Positions 8,271-15,578 of a DNA stretch of 64,000 nt are shown piece by piece; the stretch's first letter is position 1, and each line of letters opens with the position of its first letter. Under the pieces are notes generated by a model. The model did not search any database. It saw only the letters and a list, made by a program, of their open reading frames with translations, and was not told the origin of the DNA. The position numbers and the translations under genes were made by a program. The DNA comes from [Muricauda] lutisoli (nom. illeg.) (GTDB lineage Bacteria; Bacteroidota; Bacteroidia; Flavobacteriales; Flavobacteriaceae), in contig NZ_JAFLND010000004.1 of assembly GCF_017313105.1 (NCBI RefSeq), forward strand, positions 1 to 64,000. The letters are read 5' to 3'.

Positions 8271-9095
8271 TCAGTCGTATGTCAAGTCAAAAATTAAATG
8301 TGCCGGAGTAATTATGGCCATTTTCCCTCCAGTACTATCTCCTACTGTACCTGATACTATGCCTACACATTTTGGAGTAGTAGAACCAAAAACTAGCGTA
8401 TTGTTGAAAGCTCCCCCAGAATAAAAAACAGGTCCTCCACTAAAACCTCCAATAGATGGGTCTTGAAGAAGAATATGTATCAGGCTTTTTCCATTAAATA
8501 CATCATTATTGCCATAAATATCCTTGCTGTTTTTAATGAATACATTGTTTGAAGCTAACCGAGAAGCTTTTATTAGTGGATTAAAATTAGGTGAGATTCC
8601 ATAACCTAATGGAAAACCAACCGTATAGTAAAGATTGTTATTGTTAATTGTCGAATCTGGTATTTTTTGCATAAAATATTTGGAATCTAAAAATCTATGT
8701 TTGATGGTATCTAGAACCTTCTTGTGGTTGCTTAATTTTAGGATAGATAAATCGGCTTTGTCATGGGTTCTCCAAAGAGGAACTAATTTGTTTTTAATTA
8801 GTTTGATTATTGGAATATTGAAAGTATCCTTTTCAATGCTACCCAATGAGATATAACTATTTGAATTTGTAATTGCTTTTATATGCTCAGCAGTTACCAA
8901 ATAGTACTCATCATTATTTACCATTAATACTCCAGTTCCTGTTTTTTTTGAATACAGACTTTCTTTTATCATTACAATCGATTCTAATATTTGATTCGTT
9001 GTGATGATGGAATCATTTTTTTGCTTTTGTCCAGAACCTTGGGCAAAACAAATTAAAAATGTGAAATAACACGCAGATTTAAATATTGGTTTCAT
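8271..9095 (-). CDS. Exported trypsin-like serine protease
   Basis: 274 residues with a signal peptide of about 22 residues (ACYFTFLICFAQGSGQ). The chymotrypsin-fold triad is readable: His71 in VTAEHI, Asp115 in DKADLSIL, and Ser219 in GGFSGGPVF. No PDZ domain follows, so it is shorter than DegP/HtrA and is a stand-alone trypsin-like peptidase. The probable location is the periplasm or cell surface. It is the only gene on its strand between rlmD and the divergent rocD; whether it shares the rlmD transcript is unclear because the 28-bp gap contains the rlmD -7 box. Base composition is more AT-rich than its neighbours, which hints at later acquisition. Confidence 0.78.
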   Translation of the reverse strand: MKPIFKSACYFTFLICFAQGSGQKQKNDSIITTNQILESIVMIKESLYSKKTGTGVLMVNNDEYYLVTAEHIKAITNSNSYISLGSIEKDTFNIPIIKLIKNKLVPLWRTHDKADLSILKLSNHKKVLDTIKHRFLDSKYFMQKIPDSTINNNNLYYTVGFPLGYGISPNFNPLIKASRLASNNVFIKNSKDIYGNNDVFNGKSLIHILLQDPSIGGFSGGPVFYSGGAFNNTLVFGSTTPKCVGIVSGTVGDSTGGKMAIITPAHLIFDLTYD

Positions 9096-9228
9096 TTATA
9101 AGCTTTCTACTAATCTCCGTATTTTTTTTAAAATATTATTTATAAATAGGTTATTAGAAATTGTATTGGGTATTTACATTTTGTAATTTGCGGGCACTCC
9201 AAGGGATGATTTCTCTCCCACGCTGCTT

Positions 9229-9244
9229 TTTCGAGACTTCGAAA
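9229..9244. repeat. Short inverted repeat upstream of rocD
   Basis: TTTCGA (9229-9234) and TCGAAA (9239-9244) form a 6+6 bp inverted repeat with a 4-bp centre, about 55 bp before the rocD ATG. It is the right size for a dimeric repressor site, but a chance match cannot be excluded. The rest of the 9096-9297 gap is AT-rich with nothing else recognisable. Confidence 0.25.
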
Positions 9245-9297
9245 GAATAAAGGTACAGTAGGAATGGTTATTTTATCAATTTTAATCATTTAATGAA

Positions 9298-10584
9298 ATG
9301 GCTGTTTTAGAGCATTTAACATCGCAGCAAGCGATAGATTTGGAAAACAAGTACGGAGCACACAATTACCACCCACTTCCTGTGGTTTTGAGCAAGGGTG
9401 AAGGTGTTTATGTGTGGGATGTGGAAGGAAAAAAATATTATGATTTTCTCTCTGCATATTCTGCTGTGAATCAAGGGCATTGTCACCCAAAAATTGTTGG
9501 GGCCATGGTAGAGCAGGCAAAAACATTGACCTTGACATCACGCGCTTTTTACAATGATATGTTGGGGAAGTATGAGAAATATGCCACTGAAACCTTTGGT
9601 TTTGACAAGTTGTTGCCCATGAACACAGGGGCTGAAGCTGTGGAGACCGCCCTGAAAGTATGTAGAAGATGGGCTTACCAGAAGAAAGGCATTCCAGAGA
9701 ACCAAGCCAAAGTGATTGTATGCGAGAACAACTTTCACGGTAGGACAACCACTATCATTTCCTTTTCCAATGACGAAGTGGCAAGGGAAAACTATGGCCC
9801 ATACACAGAGGGATTTGTAAAAATCGAATATGATAATTTGACAGCGTTGGAGAATGCTCTTAAGAGCAACCCGCACGTTGCCGGTTTCTTGGTGGAACCC
9901 ATTCAAGGTGAAGCTGGTGTTTATGTGCCATCCGAAGGTTATTTGAAAGGGGCGAAGGCCCTTTGTGAAAAATACAATGTGCTTTTTATCGCTGACGAGG
10001 TGCAGACCGGTATTGCCAGAACAGGAAGGCTATTGGCCACTTGTGGCAATTGTAGCTGCGCTGATAAAAACTGTAGCGGCACACCGGATGTGAAACCCGA
10101 TATCTTGATATTGGGCAAGGCCCTATCGGGAGGGGTGTATCCTGTATCGGGTGTTTTGGCCAACGACGATATTATGGAAGTGATCACTCCTGGTAGCCAC
10201 GGGAGTACTTTTGGGGGAAACCCTGTCGCTGCTGCGGTAAGTACCGCGGCTTTAGAGGTGATCAAAGAAGAAAACCTGGCCCAGAATGCCGAGGAATTGG
10301 GCGAACTGTTCCGAGAGGAGCTGAACAAATTCATCCCTACCTGCGACTTGGTCGTGAAGGTGAGGGGCAAGGGATTACTCAATGCGATCGTGATCAACGA
10401 TACGGAAGAAAGTTCCACCGCGTGGGATATTTGTATGGCCCTTAAGGAAAACGGTTTGTTGGCCAAGCCTACTCACGGTAACATTATACGGTTTGCACCA
10501 CCTTTGGTCATGAACCGCGAGCAATTGATGGACTGTGTGTCCATAATTATAAAAACCCTGAAAGATTTTGAAGTAAAAGCTTAA
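9298..10584 (+). CDS. rocD: Ornithine--oxo-acid aminotransferase
   Basis: 428 residues, class III PLP aminotransferase. Visible features are the N-terminal [22 protein letters not shown] signature region, [12 protein letters not shown] for phosphate binding, ADEVQTG (Asp233) for the pyridine nitrogen, and the PLP lysine Lys274 in ILGKALSGG. Converts ornithine plus 2-oxoglutarate to glutamate semialdehyde, linking arginine and proline metabolism. Unusual: a short insertion between RTGRLLAT and the PLP lysine carries four cysteines, Cys249, Cys252, Cys254 and Cys259, in the pattern C-x2-C-x-C-x4-C, which could bind a metal. Monocistronic with a strong terminator. Confidence 0.93.
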   Translation: MAVLEHLTSQQAIDLENKYGAHNYHPLPVVLSKGEGVYVWDVEGKKYYDFLSAYSAVNQGHCHPKIVGAMVEQAKTLTLTSRAFYNDMLGKYEKYATETFGFDKLLPMNTGAEAVETALKVCRRWAYQKKGIPENQAKVIVCENNFHGRTTTIISFSNDEVARENYGPYTEGFVKIEYDNLTALENALKSNPHVAGFLVEPIQGEAGVYVPSEGYLKGAKALCEKYNVLFIADEVQTGIARTGRLLATCGNCSCADKNCSGTPDVKPDILILGKALSGGVYPVSGVLANDDIMEVITPGSHGSTFGGNPVAAAVSTAALEVIKEENLAQNAEELGELFREELNKFIPTCDLVVKVRGKGLLNAIVINDTEESSTAWDICMALKENGLLAKPTHGNIIRFAPPLVMNREQLMDCVSIIIKTLKDFEVKA

Positions 10585-10587
10585 ATA

Positions 10588-10613
10588 AAAACCGGGGCAG
10601 TTGCCCCGGTTTT
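10588..10613. terminator. Bidirectional terminator between rocD and the protease gene
   Basis: AAAACCGGGGCA (10588-10599) is the exact reverse complement of TGCCCCGGTTTT (10602-10613). Because of the symmetry, both strands end in a T run, which suits the two convergent genes. Confidence 0.88.
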
Positions 10614-10616
10614 CAA

Positions 10617-11762
10617 TTAAAAATCTCCTTTGGATTCTATCGACATTTCACAACCAAAATTATCCACAAAGTAGTTGTCCAAATCGTCTGCTTTTATAGC
10701 TAGGTTTTTCAGATTTCCTTTGATTTTTTCTGCATGATCTGTAAATATATCAGATAGGTGTACTCTGTACGATAGATAGATTTGGTTGTCATGGATGCCC
10801 AAATAATAAGGTACTGTATTGCCTTCCAATAAATGGTTCAACAGTTCTTGTATATTTTGTTTTGGAAGGTGGTTTATCGGTGAGGTGGCTACCAAATAAT
10901 CTTTTTTAAAGACAAAGATCCTGATCAGGGCGCTGCCTTGATGGAATTCCCAAAAATCCCTGCCTGCACGGCCGAGCACCGGGTTTATTCCGAGATCTTC
11001 AAGTGCACTTTCTACAAATTGGGCAAAATGGCTTTTTTCAAACTCTTCCCAAATAGAAATATCCAAAGTGTTACCGCAATTGGCACAAAATTCTGATTTC
11101 TGATCGATGTAATTATCGCACGAATTGCATTTCACATTATAGATTGATTTGTTTTGAAGTAGCTCGAAATCATTGATTTCCTTTATCAAGTCCAAATGTT
11201 TGATTCCAAATCCCACATTGTCCGCATTGTTGAATTTTGATGTGGTCACCCCAACCAATACGCCTACTTCATTAAGCATGGGACCTCCGGAATTCCCGGG
11301 GTTTACCGCCGCGTCGGTCTGTATATAATTTCTACCGCCCATGGGCTGGTTTGTGGCGGAAACAATTCCTTCCGTAATGGTATAGGGCATGCCAAAAGGA
11401 TAACCGTTGATAAAGATTCGTTGGGTGTTCGCAATTGTAATTTCTTCTTGCAAAGAAATATCCGTCTGTAGGTTTTTAAACCCATCAATGCTCAAAAAGG
11501 CAAGGTCCACTTCTGGATTTACCATAACTACCTTGGCAACATACCTATCTTTTTTATGGTCTTCAACGGCGACTGTTTTTTCTCCTTGGATCACATGGTA
11601 ATTTGTGATGATGTGGTCATGGCCACATACTGTAAAACCGCTTCCTGTTCCAGAAGCTGTTACGATTTTAAATACTGATTTTCTTATGTTTTCCACTTTA
11701 ATTTGTTTCTGGTTAGCTGAATAATCTTGTGAAGAAGCCTTTTTTGGCTTCTTGTTTACCAT
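10617..11762 (-). CDS. Cytoplasmic trypsin-like protease with zinc ribbon and YbjN-like C-terminal module
   Basis: 381 residues with no signal peptide. Domains in order: a basic N-terminal tail; an HtrA-like chymotrypsin fold (about 22-200) with the triad His56 (NYHV), Asp86 (EVDLAFL) and Ser158 (GNSGG); a zinc ribbon with Cys212, Cys215, Cys226, Cys229 (C-x2-C-x10-C-x2-C); and a C-terminal alpha/beta module (about 240-375) that resembles the YbjN/type III chaperone-like fold. There is no PDZ domain. The C-terminal module aligns without gaps to residues 69-114 of the protein encoded just upstream, whose gene it overlaps by 50 bp. The likely role is regulated proteolysis inside the cell; substrates are unknown. 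Confidence 0.75.
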   Translation of the reverse strand: MVNKKPKKASSQDYSANQKQIKVENIRKSVFKIVTASGTGSGFTVCGHDHIITNYHVIQGEKTVAVEDHKKDRYVAKVVMVNPEVDLAFLSIDGFKNLQTDISLQEEITIANTQRIFINGYPFGMPYTITEGIVSATNQPMGGRNYIQTDAAVNPGNSGGPMLNEVGVLVGVTTSKFNNADNVGFGIKHLDLIKEINDFELLQNKSIYNVKCNSCDNYIDQKSEFCANCGNTLDISIWEEFEKSHFAQFVESALEDLGINPVLGRAGRDFWEFHQGSALIRIFVFKKDYLVATSPINHLPKQNIQELLNHLLEGNTVPYYLGIHDNQIYLSYRVHLSDIFTDHAEKIKGNLKNLAIKADDLDNYFVDNFGCEMSIESKGDF

Positions 11763-12888
11763 TGGCAGTACCTGCTGTACCGTTTAAAAAGGCATTGAAG
11801 GTATTGAGCAATATGGGCTTGGCCTCATGCAGTTCTTTACCTGAAATGTTTTCCAGGACATCGTAAATGGAGTCTTGGTGATGCTCCTCCAAATTATAAT
11901 CATATATCATTTTTAAGAAGGAATGCTGTAAATGGTAGCAGAGCATTAAATCGTTGTCCTTTTGTATAAATGAGTTGACATATTTCTCCATATTCCTGGC
12001 ATGGTCCTGTAAGATTTTATCGGAACTGCGCCATTTGAGCGAGATCAAGGCTTCAGCATGATAAATATCCTGCATAAACTCTTCTTTGGATTTTGCCTGT
12101 AGCGTTTGCATAAAGTTTGTTCCTTTGTCAATTCGATGGTTAAAATCGATTTGGCCATTGAATAGATAGCCCACATATTCTTCCAATTTGGTTCTTAATG
12201 TGCCATGGACACAAGGAATGTTGACAATTTTCAACAAAGAAATCACGATAATGTCCCATTGAAAGTCATCCCATCTTTTTTCTTTGAAGAGTTGGCTGTA
12301 ATTCTTGTAGTCCTCCAAAATATCACTGATTTGTTGCCAAACGACCTCTTTTTCCTCTTCGGACAATGTAGTGACCCTTGATTCCTTATAGAACTCGGCG
12401 TTGTATTTCTCAATGAATTCATCATCATAATTATCGGCATAAACGCTTATTTCCCTTAATAGATCATATACTTTGTGGGGCTGACAAAGTTCTATTGTGG
12501 TTTCATGTTCAAACCATAGGGCATTGCCCCTAAGATGAATCTGTGCCAATGTCAACGGATTGAAATTGATTTCTGCCACTCTTCTTAATAGGGCGACTTT
12601 GTTTGTTTTTCCAGTGATTTTTACAAAAGGAGCCTTAATGGAAAAGATTTCTTTTGTAATAGAAATATGGATCTCTGCGGAACCCTGGCCTTGAACAATT
12701 TGGATGTCTTTATCCGTAGAAAGGCCTTTAAGTACATTGGGATTGATGTAGTTTATGGTTTCGATCAATGCCGTTCTATGGTTTTTGGCATCGTAAGCTA
12801 CCATTGCTTTGTTCCAGTAAGAAACGTCCATAAGAGGGTCGTTCTCACTTTTAATAGGTCTTGTGAACCTAGGGAGTACATGTTTCAT
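11713..12888 (-). CDS. Partner protein of the zinc-ribbon protease, function unknown
   Basis: 391 residues, soluble, no signal. Residues about 25-165 look like the YbjN/type III chaperone-like module and align without gaps to the C-terminal module of the downstream protease (shared positions include Gly69, Ser70, Ala71, Ile73, Asn96, Leu100, Leu101, Glu106, Asn108, Pro111, Leu114). Residues about 170-370 are helical and charged, with no recognised family. The tail KKGFFTRLFS resembles short C-terminal tags that bind or anchor, but this is speculative. It is the first gene of the pair, with no clear -7 box upstream. An adaptor, substrate or inhibitor of the protease would fit the arrangement. 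Confidence 0.6.
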   Translation of the reverse strand: MKHVLPRFTRPIKSENDPLMDVSYWNKAMVAYDAKNHRTALIETINYINPNVLKGLSTDKDIQIVQGQGSAEIHISITKEIFSIKAPFVKITGKTNKVALLRRVAEINFNPLTLAQIHLRGNALWFEHETTIELCQPHKVYDLLREISVYADNYDDEFIEKYNAEFYKESRVTTLSEEEKEVVWQQISDILEDYKNYSQLFKEKRWDDFQWDIIVISLLKIVNIPCVHGTLRTKLEEYVGYLFNGQIDFNHRIDKGTNFMQTLQAKSKEEFMQDIYHAEALISLKWRSSDKILQDHARNMEKYVNSFIQKDNDLMLCYHLQHSFLKMIYDYNLEEHHQDSIYDVLENISGKELHEAKPILLNTFNAFLNGTAGTANGKQEAKKGFFTRLFS

Positions 12889-13043
12889 TATTTATAGGTT
12901 AAGAAATTACAAATCAGATTTGGGTGAGGTTGATTTGTTTTCCAAGTGAGGTTGAAGAAAATTATGCTACTAATATAGTCTGTTTTTGATAATGGGCAAC
13001 ATTAAATTTCTTCTATAATGTAAATAATCAGTATGTTGAGGTG

Positions 13044-14096
13044 CTAACACACCGCGGCCTCTACTAGCCTAAGTTGTTTTTTATAGGCATTGAAGCTCGC
13101 TTCAATACCAATGGGAAGGGTTGAGTTTTGGGGAATATGTCCAAAGCTCATCCCATAAACCGCAGGTATGTTCAAAGGTGCGATCCTATCCATGATCACT
13201 TCCCTTAATGTAAAGTTTTCGGTAGTTCGTTTTCGGTCGCAGCCTTTACAAACTCCAAAAATAATTCCCTTGGCTTTAGTAAAACTTTCCACATCGGCCA
13301 GTTGGGTAAGCATGCGGTCTATGCGGTAGGGAGCTTCCTCGACATCTTCCAATAGAACCAGTTTGTCCGTAAAGTCAATTTCGTAAGGAGTGCCTATCAA
13401 GGCTGCCACCAGGGTCAAGCTACCTCCAACCAGTTCTCCCTGCCCCACACCGGGGGTTATGGTATAGCGATAGTATTCGCTGTTGCGGTATTGTTTTGGG
13501 TCTTTTAGTATCGCATTGTTGATGGGCAGGGACTCATGAGGTTCCATCAATACTTTTTTAAAGTATTCTTGGCTGTACTCATTGTCCAAGGTTTTGCCGA
13601 CCGGACCATGGAATCCAACCAGACCGGTTTTTTTATAAATGGTATTGATCAATGCTGTAATATCACTAAAACCAATCAACGCTTTTGGATTGGTTTCTAT
13701 AGCTTCATAATCCAACATATCCAAAATCCGGGTACATCCGTATCCGCCTCTGGCACACAAAATGGCATTGATATCGGGGTTGGCAAACATTTCGTTCAAA
13801 TCCTTTGCCCGTTCTTCATCGGTATTGCTGAAATAGCCGAAATTCCCTTTTATACGATCTGTGTAATGGGTTTTGAATCCCATTTTCTGCAAGGTATCAA
13901 CAGCTAGATAGAGTGCTTCCTCTGCTACGGCAAACCCAGGGGCAACCAAACCAATGGTATCGCCCGGATTTAGTTTATTGGGTTTTATTTTGTTTTTGGG
14001 TTTAGATGGCGATTGGTTTCCCCAACTTGTTTGATGCAAGAGAGTTGTAGCACCAAGGGCCGCGGCGGATTTTATAAAGCTTCTTCTTTTGGACAT
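13044..14096 (-). CDS. LD-carboxypeptidase (peptidase family S66), Tat-type signal
   Basis: 350 residues. The N-terminus MSKRRSFIKSAAALGATTLL is a twin-arginine signal. The S66 core follows: ARGGYGCTRIL (115-125), the nucleophile Ser144 in IGFSDITAL, Glu250 in LVLLEDVEEAPYRIDRML, and His320 in SFGHIPQNSTLPIG, giving a complete Ser-Glu-His triad. Family members cut the terminal D-alanine from muropeptide tetrapeptides during cell-wall recycling. Recycling LdcA of E. coli is cytoplasmic, so export here means the enzyme acts on periplasmic wall fragments. Single gene with a TACCTTTG box 20 nt before the start. Confidence 0.88.
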   Translation of the reverse strand: MSKRRSFIKSAAALGATTLLHQTSWGNQSPSKPKNKIKPNKLNPGDTIGLVAPGFAVAEEALYLAVDTLQKMGFKTHYTDRIKGNFGYFSNTDEERAKDLNEMFANPDINAILCARGGYGCTRILDMLDYEAIETNPKALIGFSDITALINTIYKKTGLVGFHGPVGKTLDNEYSQEYFKKVLMEPHESLPINNAILKDPKQYRNSEYYRYTITPGVGQGELVGGSLTLVAALIGTPYEIDFTDKLVLLEDVEEAPYRIDRMLTQLADVESFTKAKGIIFGVCKGCDRKRTTENFTLREVIMDRIAPLNIPAVYGMSFGHIPQNSTLPIGIEASFNAYKKQLRLVEAAVC

Positions 14097-14116
14097 CTAA
14101 TTTGAATTATGCAACG

Positions 14117-14124
14117 CAAAGGTA
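14117..14124 (-). promoter_or_regulatory. -7 box of the LD-carboxypeptidase gene
   Basis: TACCTTTG on the minus strand, a full TAnnTTTG match, 20 nt before the ATG at 14096. Confidence 0.5.
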
Positions 14125-14156
14125 AAAATGCACAAAATTTAGAAGAAAAACGTTAT

Positions 14157-15476
14157 CTAATCACTGTTTCTTTCGGCTCTTCTTAATTGTCTTTGTATTT
14201 TCCTAATAGCTGATTCTATGGACTTTTCAGGTTCTATTATATTGTATTCACCCCAAAAGTTAGGGTCGGAAAAACCGGAAGCCTCATCACTTAAAATTAT
14301 TGATTTTTTTATTCTTTCCCTGTACCTGGGTCTATTACCATTTATGTTTTTTTCCCAATCTGTGATCGCCATTTCAGCGGTCATGCTATACTGTGAGTTG
14401 AACCATTTATCCTCCCAATCCACTTTAAACTCCATAAAAACGCTACTGTAGCCATAATACCATTTGCCGTCCTTTTCACGGTAATCAACCCGATAGGATA
14501 CCTCGGTAGGCCATACATCAACCCTTGCGGGTTTTTTACGAACAAATAGCTGGGCCGCTTTTTTTCTATCTGTAATGTTCAAGGAAAAGATGGCACTGGT
14601 CAATACTTTGTTCTCAACATCAATGTACAATTCCCCTTGGTACAAAGGTTCATAAATTCCTGGGTATTGGTTGAACTTGATCACATAGATCAATCTGTCA
14701 TTGGTCCTTGTAGAGCGGTCAAATGTAAATTTGTAATTGGATAGCGCCTCTTCGGAAAATATATATTCGGGATATTTCATCATATCCACATATAATGTAT
14801 TGTAAGGTCCACCTTGAAGTTTTAGGGCAACCGTATCCAATTTACTGTAATCCGTGCTTTTACGTGCTTTGTAGAGTTCAACGGCATCGTCTCTGAACGA
14901 ACTATAAGGTGTTTTGTAAATATTTACCACCGCTTCTGCCAAGGAAACATTTCTCCTTCTCCTTTTTATGGTTTCCCGGTAAAATGCGGTCATAAGTGTT
15001 GGGTCTTCAAAATAATTTTCATCCCTGTTCTTTAAGGTTTCCTTTACCAAGGCCAAAGCATCTTTAGGTGCGTTTATATTTATTTCTGAAAGTTGGGTTA
15101 CCGACACCTGCAGCGAAATCTCGTTTTTTTCCGGCTCAAGACTGGCAATAGGAACCATTTTGGTTCTGTAGCCCAAAAAGGATACCACTACATTTTTATT
15201 AATATGCTCCCTTGGTACCTTTAAAAGAAAATTACCTTCGGTATTGGTGATGGTACTAATGTTGGTACCCTCAACGGTAAGTGTGGCAAAAACCAAAGGT
15301 TTGTTGCTCGATTCTTCGGTTACTTCGCCACTGTATTGATTAAAATCGACTGCTGTATCATTTTGCTGGAATGCCGATGCGTCTCTTGGGATTAGTATGG
15401 CCAAGGCGCATAATCCAAACAACAACAGTGCTGAAGATTTTTTATTTAAAATTGATAATGAGGTTTGTAATGACAT
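14157..15476 (-). CDS. Exported CarbopepD_reg-like domain protein
   Basis: 439 residues with an N-terminal signal segment (SALLLFGLCALAILIPRDASAF, cleavage near residue 35). Residues about 48-130 form a carboxypeptidase-regulatory-like beta-sandwich: YSGEVTEESSNKPLVFATLTVEGTNIST followed by NTEGNFLLKVPRE and VSFLGYRTK, the pattern that also precedes SusC-type plugs. The remaining ~300 residues resemble the soluble beta-rich domains that accompany this module in Bacteroidota (MTAFYRETIKRRRRNVSLAEAVVNIY). No barrel-closing C-terminal strand is evident, so it is probably periplasmic or membrane-associated. Function unknown; the gene stands alone. Confidence 0.65.
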   Translation of the reverse strand: MSLQTSLSILNKKSSALLLFGLCALAILIPRDASAFQQNDTAVDFNQYSGEVTEESSNKPLVFATLTVEGTNISTITNTEGNFLLKVPREHINKNVVVSFLGYRTKMVPIASLEPEKNEISLQVSVTQLSEININAPKDALALVKETLKNRDENYFEDPTLMTAFYRETIKRRRRNVSLAEAVVNIYKTPYSSFRDDAVELYKARKSTDYSKLDTVALKLQGGPYNTLYVDMMKYPEYIFSEEALSNYKFTFDRSTRTNDRLIYVIKFNQYPGIYEPLYQGELYIDVENKVLTSAIFSLNITDRKKAAQLFVRKKPARVDVWPTEVSYRVDYREKDGKWYYGYSSVFMEFKVDWEDKWFNSQYSMTAEMAITDWEKNINGNRPRYRERIKKSIILSDEASGFSDPNFWGEYNIIEPEKSIESAIRKIQRQLRRAERNSD

Positions 15477-15578
15477 ATCTGCAATTTTTTCTTTTACTAA
15501 AAATACGAAATTTTGAAGATACGCATGAAGACAGGTCCTGTTAAAAACCGAACAATCAACTCATAATCAGCTGTTTTT

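Noticed and set aside
8271..9095. Exported trypsin-like protease as a possible defence effector.
   Set aside because: It has a signal peptide and no linked sensor gene; an ordinary exported protease is simpler.
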